DNA of 64,000 nt from an uncultured Granulosicoccus sp. (GCA_937924505.1 CALDSR010000005.1:1-64000); one strand, 5' to 3'. Positions 8,901 to 17,767 are shown, counted from the first letter of the stretch. Notes: generated from the letters alone by a model not told the origin. Made by a program: numbers and translations.

Positions 8901-10569
8901 GTAACTGACCGGCTGCAGGTTGAGGTTGCAAAACACACCCCAGGTAGTAGTCCATCGACACCAAAAGCGTGGTCAAGGCGTCGATCGCCTTGTCGCCTAG
9001 AGGCTGATCAAGGCGTGAAACCACATCACAAAGCCCATCGAACAAAGGCCGCATTTCGGGCAAAGGAATGATTTGCAAGGCGTTATCGACAGCTTGCAGG
9101 CGCTTGATCAAAGGCACTTGGCGATAGGAACTCATCCCTCCTTCCTTGATCGCGTCCTCGATCTCGCTGGCCACACCATGCAGCACACCACGCGCCTCAG
9201 TCAGACACGCATCCGTTGCCATGTCGACAAACACATCATCACCCTCTACGCCGGATCGATCGCCAGGCTGTAACGGCACACCCAGACTCTTGCGCCCGAC
9301 TTCATCCAGGGCACGATCAAGTCGGATCAACGATTCAGCCAGATTCAAGCGAGTCGCCGCATCTACCGGATCTTCGCTTTGCAACGATAACAAGGTCGCA
9401 TTGATAAATTGCAGACTTTGTAATGCAGATTCGGAGCCCATCAAAGTCAGAACCGGTTCCAATTGCTGCAATTGCTGATTCAAGCGCTGCACATGCGGGT
9501 GATCACCCCGGGTTGCCGGTTGATCAAGCCATTCGCGAAGATCGGCTGTCTGCCCATCGATACTGTCGCGTATCGCGCTGCTCAAGTGATACGCAATACC
9601 TATCCCGGCATCAGTAACACCTGTGTCGTTCGGCGGATTATGACGAATGCGTTCAAGTCGAAACTGCCGGCGCAGTTGCATTGCGAGCCGTGACGTGCCT
9701 TGAATTTGCGCGACAAAATACAAGCTGTTTCGCAGCAAGGCCGGTGGCACGATCACGCTATCCTGAGCCTCCCCGTTAGAAGCACCATCCGCTTGATACA
9801 GCCAACGCTCGATCTGCCCGAACAAGCGACGCATCGCTGGTGAATTTTCACTGGAGCCATCTTTGAGCGACTGCAGCAGAGCCGTCGTACTTTGCATCAG
9901 TGGCACCAGCGCAGAAAGAGATTCTCGATCCAGCGCAAATTCCATAAAACGTCTGAACTCACCAATCAGATTATCTCCGGGCAAGGCCTCAGTGTTTTGA
10001 AACCAGCCAAGCAGTTCACGCATGACTCGCGGTCGCGCCTGACTGATGCAGGCGTGCCACTCGGCATTCTCCTGACGTACTTGAACATCACTTAAAGAGG
10101 CTATCCATTCAGCCGGCTGCATGACACTGTCCGGCAACTCGATACCCGCTGCGAGTACGACAGAGTCTGATAACAAGCTCGCCGCCCGACACGCTCGGCT
10201 ATCATTGACCAGCGGCAGCATCGGCAAAGCACTATCAAGATTGCCATCGCGCTTGAGCATCACGACATGATCACTGAACCGGTCGCCCGCCAACACAAGC
10301 ACATTGGCAAGCTCTTGCTGATCCGTGATGACACCGATGGCTGCCGCGTTCAGCAACTCATGAATTTCTTCCGCAACAAACACAGCACCACGTTTGTCCA
10401 GCAGCACCAAGGTGTTACGAAAACGCTGAATGTCATCAATCAGCTGTACCAGTCGGTCATTGGCCGGTTTTTGAATATAAGCCTTGACGTGATCACGGAA
10501 GGCATCACCGTGCACTTGCAAATGTGCCAGCGCCAGATGACTGAAATCCGGAGCAATGGTTTCAGCCAT
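5983..10569 (-). CDS. chpA: ChpA-type hybrid chemotaxis histidine kinase (Pil-Chp system)
   Basis: This 1528-residue CheA-like hybrid kinase should phosphorylate PilG and PilH and so control type IV pilus extension, retraction and surface sensing. Two phosphotransfer (HPt) motifs are visible: HTLTGSA with H752 and HTLKGSA with H886. These are followed by a dimerisation segment (about 970-1010), a HATPase domain with N-box N1127 and G boxes DDGSG and GRGLGL, a CheW-like domain (about 1260-1400), and a C-terminal receiver with phospho-acceptor D1452 and conserved lysine in AKPY. The first 700 residues are helical, FimL/HPt-like, and have no clear active histidine. The family member in P. aeruginosa is much longer (about 2470 residues) with more HPt modules. 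The gene overlaps pilJ by 8 bases. Confidence 0.9.
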   Translation of the reverse strand: MAETIAPDFSHLALAHLQVHGDAFRDHVKAYIQKPANDRLVQLIDDIQRFRNTLVLLDKRGAVFVAEEIHELLNAAAIGVITDQQELANVLVLAGDRFSDHVVMLKRDGNLDSALPMLPLVNDSRACRAASLLSDSVVLAAGIELPDSVMQPAEWIASLSDVQVRQENAEWHACISQARPRVMRELLGWFQNTEALPGDNLIGEFRRFMEFALDRESLSALVPLMQSTTALLQSLKDGSSENSPAMRRLFGQIERWLYQADGASNGEAQDSVIVPPALLRNSLYFVAQIQGTSRLAMQLRRQFRLERIRHNPPNDTGVTDAGIGIAYHLSSAIRDSIDGQTADLREWLDQPATRGDHPHVQRLNQQLQQLEPVLTLMGSESALQSLQFINATLLSLQSEDPVDAATRLNLAESLIRLDRALDEVGRKSLGVPLQPGDRSGVEGDDVFVDMATDACLTEARGVLHGVASEIEDAIKEGGMSSYRQVPLIKRLQAVDNALQIIPLPEMRPLFDGLCDVVSRLDQPLGDKAIDALTTLLVSMDYYLGCVLQPQPAAGQLLVDAEDALAVVLENDLKVTEQPAANDDVFMAAVLNEMSVIGGNLSALHGEDDVQGTQAVTSLSASFARLETLAKESEASEVQEIAARSRILLARHEGLESVPDEDVALLEEVHAVLPQLLARRQGGSDEVRGLDTLVADLARLKDDVAGTAEDQTLQDVFRRECQMHIDVLGASVDEALMGATLNLPTENMLRALHTLTGSAQTVGASDIVALVQPLQRAALDRQRRGEQFDQVETEYIGELVEALGARLETSSNGGDVSARIIAIEQRMPLLLRETAPTPVLAESGREVLPEVDSLAAVFDQEARDLLTDFSKATDVTHDPIAALAVLHTLKGSARMAGQHAIADQAHALEERVQKINDVDEQLAALDAGRAELSELLLLQATPVETAVAADSSAGGFTMPPMKDSTFDKLLNLATELSVNQAKVSEDVLRLKEITRDLDTAAVRWQHMASLPGGLDAQLQSSAAVREMLADVQAAREALSVALHQVDSEHQLASRASTALHQSLVRSRLVRIDEARERLSQAMRDAVRTVERRNGSAVDVELTINNGDVTLDRTLYRQLLGPLEHVVRNAVVHGIESPAIRKRQNKHNIGRLTLDASLDGTDLVLRMTDDGSGVDLAAINEKRQSAGLALLESQADMQREIFRAGFSTLNQAHEAAGRGLGLAAVQQSVAQLGGTVQLVSNAGDGTVVTMRVPQRLVVSQSVLVKSRGVLFALPVTAVESVETDIDRRDLNDKRKPVALSQLLGQGAASSRASSGALHTASAAQPCVIIKVHGNELLLEVDAVIGYRELIMQPLGPQLASLQCFSGGSVLADGRQVLILDMSRIIDKTESRTVPQRRLRDALRPVALLVDDSLTLRVAADSMLQSWGIATRFARDGLEALDSVSTSVPDLLIIDIDMPRLDGFGLLERLNSELGDARPPVIVISSRDNKTDRDRMAALGARRFLAKPYKERELQEALAAVGLRLPDLTIA

Positions 10570-11914
10570 GATGTGCCGTGTCCACCTTGACCTTGTCTGA
10601 CAATGCGTGTTTGACGCGCTTGGGTGGCAAACGGAAATCAGCCACGCCCCGCTTTAGCTCCTGCGCCATTTCCTGCAGTTCATCAAGACCCGTTGCGGTG
10701 CGCTGGACCCCCACCGATGTGTCCTTGGTGATCTTGTTGATCACGCTCATGTTCCGATTGAGTCGGTTAACCACGCTGGATTGTCGAACGGCGCGTTCGG
10801 CCATGTCGGCAATCAAGGCCTGCACACTGCGTGAACTTTCGCGTATTGACTCAAGACTGCTTTGCGCCTGCTCTGCCTGCGACAAACCGCGCGCAAGTTC
10901 CATATTGGTATCCTGCATGGCTCGCGCCGTCACATTTGCATCATCACTGATACTGCGGGTCAAACTAGCGATGTCACGGGTCGCCGTTCCCAGCACAGCT
11001 GACAGATCAGACACTTCATCAGCGAGCCGGCTTAAATCGCTTGACCCGGATTGCACGTCCAAGGCGTCAGCGGATGCGCGTATCGTCGTATTCAGCGCCA
11101 GGAGATCAGTACGCTTCGCCACCGCTCGAATCGCCGCGACCTGAGTTTCGATCGCCTTGGTATTTTCCAGCAAACGTTGCATCAGCTGCATTGTCATGTT
11201 CGCTTCATCGCGTATATGTCCGAGACTATTTACATTTTCGTCAACGGCCAGCGCCGCCGACTCAGCCTCGTTGGCCGACAGCGTTGCCATGCGCGACGAC
11301 TCACTACCCTGCATCGACAACTCGGCCATCGTGGCACTCATGGCCGACAGGTAATTCGAACTGCGATGAACCTCGCGTGCCTGTACGCTGCACGCTCTTG
11401 CCATCTGATTAGCCGCGCGACGCGAGTTCCGTACCGAGTCGGTCACTTGTGCAGAAGACAGACTCACCGTGTCCACCAACCAGCGAAGTTCACTGACGGC
11501 ATGATTGAAGGCATCCGCGAGCGCACCGGTCTTTGCTTCAGAAACAGTAGCCCTGACGCGAAGGTCGCCATTAGCCAATGGCGTCATCTCGTCGAGAAGT
11601 TTCAGAATCGCAGCCTGTTCCCGACGGGTCTGTCCATTGTCCTGCGTCGCGCGCTGCGCTCCAGACCGAAAGAACTGCCAGCCCAGTAAGGCCAGCAGGG
11701 CAACATTGACAAACACCAGACCAATGCTCGCCATCAACCAGGCACGCGATTTTTCAAGACTTGACGCCGCCGTTGCAATCGGCTGCACCGATACCGCGGT
11801 GTCGGTCGCCCGCCACATTTGTTGCTCGGACAACGTGCTGTGAGAAAAGGCCATGATCAGGCACAGCAGCAAGCCCAACATTGCGAGTGGCAAAGCGATC
11901 AACGAAAGCTTCAT
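10562..11914 (-). CDS. pilJ: PilJ-type methyl-accepting chemotaxis protein with reduced periplasmic part
   Basis: This is the chemoreceptor of the Pil-Chp system, 450 residues. Two transmembrane helices (about 4-24 and 59-82) enclose only about 35 periplasmic residues, so the large PilJ sensor domains of the P. aeruginosa protein (about 680 residues) are missing. A HAMP-like segment leads into a long helical signalling domain. Its hairpin (near 265-310, KRTDLLALNTTIRAS) is recognisable but diverges from the usual MCP tip, and the normally conserved glycine-rich and acidic positions are altered. The ATG overlaps the pilI stop by 4 bases. What it senses is unclear; direct input from pilus or inner-membrane proteins is one possibility. 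Confidence 0.85.
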   Translation of the reverse strand: MKLSLIALPLAMLGLLLCLIMAFSHSTLSEQQMWRATDTAVSVQPIATAASSLEKSRAWLMASIGLVFVNVALLALLGWQFFRSGAQRATQDNGQTRREQAAILKLLDEMTPLANGDLRVRATVSEAKTGALADAFNHAVSELRWLVDTVSLSSAQVTDSVRNSRRAANQMARACSVQAREVHRSSNYLSAMSATMAELSMQGSESSRMATLSANEAESAALAVDENVNSLGHIRDEANMTMQLMQRLLENTKAIETQVAAIRAVAKRTDLLALNTTIRASADALDVQSGSSDLSRLADEVSDLSAVLGTATRDIASLTRSISDDANVTARAMQDTNMELARGLSQAEQAQSSLESIRESSRSVQALIADMAERAVRQSSVVNRLNRNMSVINKITKDTSVGVQRTATGLDELQEMAQELKRGVADFRLPPKRVKHALSDKVKVDTAHHG

Positions 11915-12348
11915 AAGCCTGAAGACTCGGCAATGTCGATGAATTCTGGTCGCACCAGCATCGCGTCCACATCAATGACCCGATACTTGCGCCCAGCATC
12001 ACTGATGACCCAGGGTGTCATAACCATGTTCGCTGGCGCAGAATCATCAGCATCACACCGATCAGCGACCGCATCGCTCAAACCGATGACATCATCAACC
12101 ATGAGCCCGGCAATGCCGACGGATTCCGACAGTTCAATTGTGTGTCCCGATGCACTGCGCTGGCCCAAAAACTCACACAGGTCTGTCACCGGTAATAACT
12201 TTCCATTAGCAACGGCAAGCCCCTTGAACCATGACTTGGTTCCGGCCACCGCCTGTACATCCAGGGAATCGTGAACCGCCTGCACCACACCAGCAGGCGC
12301 AGCAAGCGCATGCTCTCCGGCCTTGAAGAGTAAGTGAGACTTGCTCAC
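11911..12348 (-). CDS. pilI: PilI, CheW-like coupling protein
   Basis: This 145-residue CheW-domain protein should link the PilJ receptor to the ChpA kinase. The fold signature is visible in the segment running from FKGLAVANGKLLPVTDL to VDDVIGL. It starts with GTG in a GTGA overlap with the pilH stop and ends in an ATGA overlap with pilJ, so translation of the whole set appears coupled. Sequence similarity to CheW proteins is moderate; identification rests as much on position as on motifs. Confidence 0.85.
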   Translation of the reverse strand: MSKSHLLFKAGEHALAAPAGVVQAVHDSLDVQAVAGTKSWFKGLAVANGKLLPVTDLCEFLGQRSASGHTIELSESVGIAGLMVDDVIGLSDAVADRCDADDSAPANMVMTPWVISDAGRKYRVIDVDAMLVRPEFIDIAESSGL

Positions 12349-12713
12349 GCGCTGGCCAGAGCCGAATCAACGCTACGCAACAAGGCAGCGCGACGAACCG
12401 GTTTTACCAGATAGTCTATCGCCCCCTGCCGCAAGCCCCAGATACGATCGGTCTCCTGATCTTTGGTGGACAGAATGATCACAGGAATGTCCCGCGTCTC
12501 CGCATCACGTCGCAGTTCACGCGTCGCCTCAAAGCCATTGACACCAGGCATCACGATATCCATCAGCACCACATCCGGGTGATGCATTCGGGCCATGTCG
12601 ATGCCTTCTTCACCGTTAACGGCCGTGCGCACCATATGCCCATGCGATCTAAGGATTGCACTGTAAGCGTGAGCGTCAGTCGGCGAATCCTCGACGAGCA
12701 GAATGTCCGCCAA
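12345..12713 (-). CDS. pilH: PilH, CheY-like response regulator
   Basis: This is a single receiver domain of 122 residues without an output domain. Acidic-pocket residues are present near E8-D9, the phospho-acceptor is D52 in VLMDIVMPGVNG, and the conserved lysine lies in LVKP. In the Pil-Chp model PilH counteracts PilG and favours retraction or adaptation. The gene starts 2 bp after the pilG stop and overlaps pilI by 4 bases. Confidence 0.9.
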   Translation of the reverse strand: MADILLVEDSPTDAHAYSAILRSHGHMVRTAVNGEEGIDMARMHHPDVVLMDIVMPGVNGFEATRELRRDAETRDIPVIILSTKDQETDRIWGLRQGAIDYLVKPVRRAALLRSVDSALASA

Positions 12714-12715
12714 GA

Positions 12716-13213
12716 TCAGATCTCCGTTGAAACAGGTTGAGTGGATGCTTTTACAGCGGTCTTTTCCATGGATTTATCCGAAGACGCCAGGGCCGACGGC
12801 GCCGCAAGATGCGCTTGCAAGGCATCCAGCAGACTATCTTCAGTAAAAGGTTTGGATACGTGGGCATTACTGCCCACCACTCGTCCGCGCGCCTTGTCGA
12901 ACAGACCATCATTGCTCGACAACATGACCACCGGAATATTTCGGTACTCGGCATTGTTCTTGATCAGAGCGCAAGTCTGGTAGCCATCCAGGCGAGGCAT
13001 GACGATATCCACGAATATCACTGCCGGTCGATATTCAACAACTTTTGACAAGGCCTCAAAGCCGTCACTTGCCGTAACAACGGAATAGCCCGCCTTGCCA
13101 ATAAAGCTCGCAGCAGTGCGCCGAATGGTCTTGCTGTCATCAACCAGCAGGACAATGCTGTCGCCTGCAGGTCGAGGTGTCGCTGGGGTAGATTGCTCGC
13201 CGGTTCGCGTCAT
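12716..13213 (-). CDS. pilG: PilG, CheY-like response regulator of twitching motility
   Basis: PilG is the first gene of the Pil-Chp operon and the main output regulator of pilus extension and cAMP signalling in the family. Its receiver domain (about residues 19-140) has the LLVDDSKTIRR acidic pocket, the phospho-acceptor in VDIVMPRLDG and the lysine in VSKPF. A 25-residue low-complexity tail (Ser/Ala/Lys-rich) follows the receiver and is longer than in the P. aeruginosa protein. The gene is divergent from gshB across a 132-bp intergenic region that should hold both promoters. Confidence 0.9.
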   Translation of the reverse strand: MTRTGEQSTPATPRPAGDSIVLLVDDSKTIRRTAASFIGKAGYSVVTASDGFEALSKVVEYRPAVIFVDIVMPRLDGYQTCALIKNNAEYRNIPVVMLSSNDGLFDKARGRVVGSNAHVSKPFTEDSLLDALQAHLAAPSALASSDKSMEKTAVKASTQPVSTEI

Positions 13214-13345
13214 GTGATGAGTCGATTCGGTTTACCTGAATAAGAACGACAAGAGTATCTGATGGCAGGCTATCAGTCACGCATGCGATACTGCTATTTA
13301 ACCTGAAATTTACAACGTCCCTTCCAAACGTAAGCAGAGAAACTC

Positions 13346-14320
13346 ATGAGTCGCACACTTGGCGTGGTAATGGACCCGATCGAATCCATTACCCCATACA
13401 AAGACACCACCCTTGCGATGATGCTGGCCGCCAGCGCTCGCGGCTGGACCATTCACTGTATTGAACAGCGCGATATCTATATTGAACAGGGCGAGGTCTG
13501 CGCCCGACGCCGCAAGGTGCAAGTGTTCGATGATAACGATCGTTGGTATACCAGTGAAGCCGCAGTGGATGCGCCCTTGACCGAAAACGACATCATTCTG
13601 ATGCGTAAGGACCCACCCTTCGACATGGATTACATTTACACCACCTACCTGCTCGAACAAGCGGCACAAAAGGGCGTTCTGGTCAGCAATCGGCCGCACT
13701 CGCTACGCGATGTCAATGAAAAATTATCCACCGCCGGATTTGCTGAGCTTTGCCCGCCAACGCTGGTTACCACCAGTAGCAAACGCCTAAAAGCCTTTAT
13801 CCACGAACACGAGGACGCCATCATCAAGCCCCTGGACGGCATGGGGGGAGCTGGCATCTATCGCCTGACCCCGTCGGATCCGAACATCAACATCATTCTC
13901 GAGCGCTCAACCCTTGATGACACCCGACAAATCATGGCGCAGCGCTACATTCCTGAAATCGTCGACGGCGACAAACGCGTACTGGTCGTCAACGGCCGAG
14001 CGGTGCCCTTCGCTCTCGCCCGAATCCCCGCCCAGGGAGAAACCCGCGGCAATCTGGCGGCTGGCGGCCGCGGCGTACCGGTGCCCATAACCGCTGCCGA
14101 GCAACGCATCGTCGACACAGTCGCACCGAGCCTGCTTGAACGGGGCCTGTTGTTTGTTGGGCTCGATGTTATCGGCAGCTATCTGACCGAGATCAACGTT
14201 ACCAGCCCTACTTGTGTGCGTGAGTTGGATGCACATATGCAGCGAGACATCGATGGCCGCGATTACAAACCGGGCATAGCCGACGACTATCTTGACGCAT
14301 TGGATGCCAGCCTGGCCTAA
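13346..14320 (+). CDS. gshB: Glutathione synthetase
   Basis: GshB is the ATP-grasp enzyme joining gamma-glutamylcysteine and glycine to make glutathione. The 324-residue protein has the family N-terminus (LGVVMDPIESI), the glycine-rich ATP-grasp loop KPLDGMGGAGIYRL (about residues 156-169) and the C-terminal metal-binding EINVTSPTC segment. It heads a same-strand run with tonB, yqgE, ruvX and the pyr genes, the order known from Pseudomonas. Confidence 0.95.
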   Translation: MSRTLGVVMDPIESITPYKDTTLAMMLAASARGWTIHCIEQRDIYIEQGEVCARRRKVQVFDDNDRWYTSEAAVDAPLTENDIILMRKDPPFDMDYIYTTYLLEQAAQKGVLVSNRPHSLRDVNEKLSTAGFAELCPPTLVTTSSKRLKAFIHEHEDAIIKPLDGMGGAGIYRLTPSDPNINIILERSTLDDTRQIMAQRYIPEIVDGDKRVLVVNGRAVPFALARIPAQGETRGNLAAGGRGVPVPITAAEQRIVDTVAPSLLERGLLFVGLDVIGSYLTEINVTSPTCVRELDAHMQRDIDGRDYKPGIADDYLDALDASLA

Positions 14321-14332
14321 ACTTGCGTCCCT

Positions 14333-15211
14333 ATGAACGTCCCTGCCGCCACTATCGAACCCCAGCGCTTTGATCTGCTGACCGTCACCTTGTTTGTGGC
14401 GGCGGCTTTGCACGCCGTTTTCATTCTTGGTGTCAGCTTCAGCCCGTTTCTCGCCGCGACCCGCAGCCCGCCCTCACTGGAGGTGGTACTGGTACAACCC
14501 AATGAAAACGCCAAGGCACCGGATGAAGCAGCCTACCTTGCACAGACCTCTCAGGATGGTGGTGGCGATACAGATGAAAACACACGCCCGACCTCGCCCT
14601 TCTCCGGCCCGGTCGAAAACGCGGACGGCATCGCGCAAACCCCACTGCTGGCTACCGCGCCGGAACAAAGCGAGTCCACTGCCGACGAAGTGATTACGGC
14701 GGTGTTCTCTGACACCGAAGTCAATACAGACGAGACCAACGAAGACACATCTGACATCCAGGCGCCCGAAGGTGCGGTTCTGGTCGAACAAAATCTGGAA
14801 ATCGCCCGTCTGACGGCCGAGATAGACAAATCGCAAGAACGGCGGGCCAAGCGGCCAAAAAAGGATTGGGTATTCGCCAGCACCACCGAAACAACCTCTG
14901 CTGATTACATGTTCAAGTGGGTCGAACGCGTCGAGCGTATCGGCAACCTGAACTATCCAGACGCAGCTCGTCGCGAAGGTCTGACCGGCTCTTTGATCCT
15001 GATCGTCGGTATTTACAAGACGGGACAAATTGAAAGCGTCGAAATTGAAAAATCTTCTGGTCATGCCGTTCTCGACAATGCAGCGATACGGATTGTGCGA
15101 GACGCAGCCCCGTTTGACCCGATGAGCGGCCAGCTAGCCCAGGAAACCGACATCCTGTACATCGTACGCACCTGGGAATTTCAGTCTGGCAATTCCGTAA
15201 TCAGCTACTGA
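14333..15211 (+). CDS. tonB: TonB family energy transducer
   Basis: This 292-residue protein should pass proton-motive energy from ExbB/ExbD to outer-membrane receptors. It has an N-terminal anchor (about residues 16-37), a long acidic Glu/Asp/Thr-rich periplasmic spacer in place of the classic Pro-Lys repeats, and a C-terminal TonB domain with YPDAARREGLTGS and VDNAA-like motifs (VLDNAAIRIV). It resembles the tonB3 type next to gshB, which in Pseudomonas is tied to twitching motility. It starts 13 bp after gshB. No exbB or exbD is present in the window. Confidence 0.85.
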   Translation: MNVPAATIEPQRFDLLTVTLFVAAALHAVFILGVSFSPFLAATRSPPSLEVVLVQPNENAKAPDEAAYLAQTSQDGGGDTDENTRPTSPFSGPVENADGIAQTPLLATAPEQSESTADEVITAVFSDTEVNTDETNEDTSDIQAPEGAVLVEQNLEIARLTAEIDKSQERRAKRPKKDWVFASTTETTSADYMFKWVERVERIGNLNYPDAARREGLTGSLILIVGIYKTGQIESVEIEKSSGHAVLDNAAIRIVRDAAPFDPMSGQLAQETDILYIVRTWEFQSGNSVISY

Positions 15212-15272
15212 GCGTCCTGCAATTCGGGTAGGCTTTGTCCGACGATATCGATACTTGCGAGCACACCACCAC

Positions 15273-15824
15273 TTGGATCTGAATCATCAGTTTCTGCTGT
15301 CCATGCCTCAGCTGACAGGCGATGATTTTCATGATTCCCTGGTCTACATTCTGGATCATGGCGAACAAGGGGCCTTTGGAGTGGTTATCAACCACCATCT
15401 CGGTATGCCGCTCAGTGAGGTGTTCGATCAGCTCGACATCCACCCGCAAGACAGACTGTTCGGTGAAGAACCTGTGCTGCGTGGCGGTCCGGTCGATCAA
15501 GGTCATGGGCTGGTCCTGCATCCACCCGGCGATACATTTGAAGCAACACGCAAATTCAATGATCAGGTATCGCTATCGAGTTCGCGCGATATTCTCGAAG
15601 CACTGGCCGTTGGCCAGGGCCCACAGACACATCTGATTCTACTCGGGCACGCCGGTTGGGCACCGGGTCAACTGGAAATGGAAATCGCCGAAAACGCGTG
15701 GCTCACAGCCGACGCAGACGCCGACATCATTTTTAATACGCCGATCGCCGAAAAACGCGCCGCCGCCGGCAAACAGCTCGGCATCGATCTCGTCAACATC
15801 GTCGGTCAGGCTGGCCACGCGTGA
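15273..15824 (+). CDS. yqgE: YqgE/AlgH family protein
   Basis: This conserved protein of unknown biochemical function is about 183 residues long with this start. Family hallmarks are the NHQFLLSMPQL start region, YILDHGEQGAFGVVIN and the ending segment with WAPGQLEMEIAENAW. Two TTG codons are possible starts: 15273 gives the family N-terminus, while 15255 would add six residues. There is no clear Shine-Dalgarno sequence for either. Its stop overlaps the ruvX GTG by 4 bases. The pairing of yqgE and ruvX is widely conserved in gammaproteobacteria. Confidence 0.88.
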   Translation: MDLNHQFLLSMPQLTGDDFHDSLVYILDHGEQGAFGVVINHHLGMPLSEVFDQLDIHPQDRLFGEEPVLRGGPVDQGHGLVLHPPGDTFEATRKFNDQVSLSSSRDILEALAVGQGPQTHLILLGHAGWAPGQLEMEIAENAWLTADADADIIFNTPIAEKRAAAGKQLGIDLVNIVGQAGHA

Positions 15825-16264
15825 GCGCCAATGTACTTGGCTTTGACTACGGCAGCAAACGCATTGGCGTAGCGATTGGTAACACATTGCTCGGCACTGC
15901 CGCACCACTGACCGTCATCAAAAACAGCCATGGCACGCCTGACTGGGCCGCGATCAACCAATTGGTAGAAGAGTGGCAGCCCATGGCCCTGATTGTCGGT
16001 TGGCCCTTGACTATCGACGGGGAAATGCAAGATATCACCCATCACGTCAAAGGCTTCCTGAAGCGCCTGGAACAGCGCTACGACATGCCAGTCCACAAGA
16101 CCGATGAACGATTTACGTCGCGTGCCGCACAGGCGCTTAACAAGTCGATGCGATCACGCGGCCAGCGCAAGAAGCAGACAGCGCACGCCGATATAGATAC
16201 ACTCGCAGCCGCGCTGATACTGGAATCCTGGTTCGAAACCACACGCCCCGATGACTCGCTTTGA
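15821..16264 (+). CDS. ruvX: Holliday-junction resolvase-like / pre-16S rRNA nuclease YqgF (RuvX)
   Basis: This 147-residue RNase H-fold nuclease is involved in processing the 5' end of 16S rRNA. The first catalytic aspartate is in GFDYGSKRIGVA, and the family segment TDERFTSRAA and the final D in HADIDTLAA are present. It starts with GTG in a GTGA overlap with yqgE and overlaps pyrR by 14 bases. Confidence 0.92.
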   Translation: MSANVLGFDYGSKRIGVAIGNTLLGTAAPLTVIKNSHGTPDWAAINQLVEEWQPMALIVGWPLTIDGEMQDITHHVKGFLKRLEQRYDMPVHKTDERFTSRAAQALNKSMRSRGQRKKQTAHADIDTLAAALILESWFETTRPDDSL

Positions 16265-16787
16265 CAATCGCACCGTAACCGGCTGGCTGGACAGTATGGT
16301 CGCCCCGCTCACCGCACTGGTTCAGAGCCATCCGGATACCGTGATCATCGGTGTGCGCACCGGCGGTGTCGATGTAGGCCGCTATTTGCTGGAACAAATA
16401 AACGCAACGCTCACGCTTGTCCACGAGCCGCTGGGCGAACTCAATATCGCCTTCTACCGAGATGACTTCAGCTCCATCGGCCTGCACCCGGTCGTCGGAC
16501 CCTCACATATTCCCTTCAGCATTGAAGATCGCCACGTTATTCTCGTTGACGATGTGCTCGGCACCGGCCGTACCATTCGCGCGGCTATGAACGAAATATT
16601 CGATTATGGCCGCCCGGCAAAAATCAGCCTTGCCGTGTTGGTTCAGCGCAGTGGCCACGAACTGCCTATTCGCGCGGACGTACTCGGTCACAGCATCGAC
16701 GCGCCGCTCGATCACTACATCAATCTCGATGCCAGCAGCATGACGGTAACGGTCAACGAACGCAACCAGCGACAGAGCCCCGCATGA
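16251..16787 (+). CDS. pyrR: PyrR-type uracil phosphoribosyltransferase / regulator
   Basis: This is a 178-residue type I phosphoribosyltransferase of the PyrR family. The PRPP-binding loop [17 protein letters not shown] (about residues 95-111) is intact. In Gram-positives PyrR controls pyr attenuation. In Pseudomonas-type pyrR-pyrB-pyrC' operons its role is less clear, and here the tight overlaps leave no room for an attenuator between pyrR and pyrB. It overlaps ruvX by 14 bases and pyrB by 4. Confidence 0.92.
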   Translation: MTRFDNRTVTGWLDSMVAPLTALVQSHPDTVIIGVRTGGVDVGRYLLEQINATLTLVHEPLGELNIAFYRDDFSSIGLHPVVGPSHIPFSIEDRHVILVDDVLGTGRTIRAAMNEIFDYGRPAKISLAVLVQRSGHELPIRADVLGHSIDAPLDHYINLDASSMTVTVNERNQRQSPA

Positions 16788-17767
16788 GCCTGCCCGACCC
16801 TCAGTTTAATGCCAATGGTGATTTGCAACACTTCATTGATCTGGATGGGTTGAATAAAGAAATCTTGACAACGATTCTGGATACCGCCGAAGGTTTTACG
16901 GGTGTCAACGACCGAACCATAAAAAAAGTCCCGCTACTGCGTGGCAAGACAGTCGCCAATCTCTTTTTCGAAAACAGCACTCGCACACGAACCGCCTTTG
17001 AACTTGCCGCCAAGCGCCTGAGCGCTGACATTCTCAATGTTGATCTGGTCACATCGTCAACCAACAAGGGCGAATCCTTACTCGACACCCTGCGCGTACT
17101 AGAGTCATTGCAATGCGATATGTTTATAGTGCGCCACGGTGAATCCGGCGCGGCACATTTCATTTCGCGTCATGTCGCACCCAACATCAATGTCGTGAAC
17201 GGAGGCGACGGTCAGCACTCGCACCCGACACAAGGCATGCTCGACATGTTCACGATTCGCCGACACAAGGGTGACTTCAGCAAACTCGTGGTCGTACTGA
17301 TTGGTGATATTCGGCATTCACGCGTGGCCCGGTCCGACATCTCGGCACTGGTTACATTGGGGGTTGGTGAACTCCGCATCGTCGGACCGAACACCTTGAT
17401 CCCAGCCGACGCTGAAGCCTTGGGCGTCAAACGCTATGACAAGCTCGACGTCGCGCTACGCGATGCCGATGTCATTATGGGCTTGCGACTGCAAAAAGAA
17501 AGGATGCGTACTGCCACTGTGCCTAGCAGTAGCGAGTTCTACAAGCATTACGGACTGTCCCCCGAAAGACTGAAGCTGGCCAAACCCGACGCTATCGTCA
17601 TGCATCCGGGACCAACCAATCGCGGCGTCGAGATAGCAGCAAGCGTTGCCGATGGCGCACAATCCGTGATCCTCGAACAGGTCACCTACGGCATTGCCGT
17701 GCGTATGGCTGTCATGTCAATCATCATGGGTAACAGTGAACGTTTGCAAGAAGGAGCACGCACGTGA
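16784..17767 (+). CDS. pyrB: Aspartate carbamoyltransferase, catalytic chain
   Basis: PyrB condenses carbamoyl phosphate with aspartate in pyrimidine synthesis. The 327-residue chain contains the carbamoyl-phosphate motif [15 protein letters not shown] (about residues 65-79), [11 protein letters not shown] and the LRLQKER loop. It is joined by 4-base overlaps to pyrR and to the following pseudo-dihydroorotase gene, which fits a dodecameric ATCase with an inactive DHOase partner, as described for Pseudomonas. No pyrI is present. Confidence 0.95.
   Translation: MSLPDPQFNANGDLQHFIDLDGLNKEILTTILDTAEGFTGVNDRTIKKVPLLRGKTVANLFFENSTRTRTAFELAAKRLSADILNVDLVTSSTNKGESLLDTLRVLESLQCDMFIVRHGESGAAHFISRHVAPNINVVNGGDGQHSHPTQGMLDMFTIRRHKGDFSKLVVVLIGDIRHSRVARSDISALVTLGVGELRIVGPNTLIPADAEALGVKRYDKLDVALRDADVIMGLRLQKERMRTATVPSSSEFYKHYGLSPERLKLAKPDAIVMHPGPTNRGVEIAASVADGAQSVILEQVTYGIAVRMAVMSIIMGNSERLQEGART

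Noticed and set aside
14474..15064. 196-residue minus-strand frame opposite tonB
   Set aside because: Cys/Phe/Arg-rich translation without domain features; tonB on the plus strand explains the coding signal.
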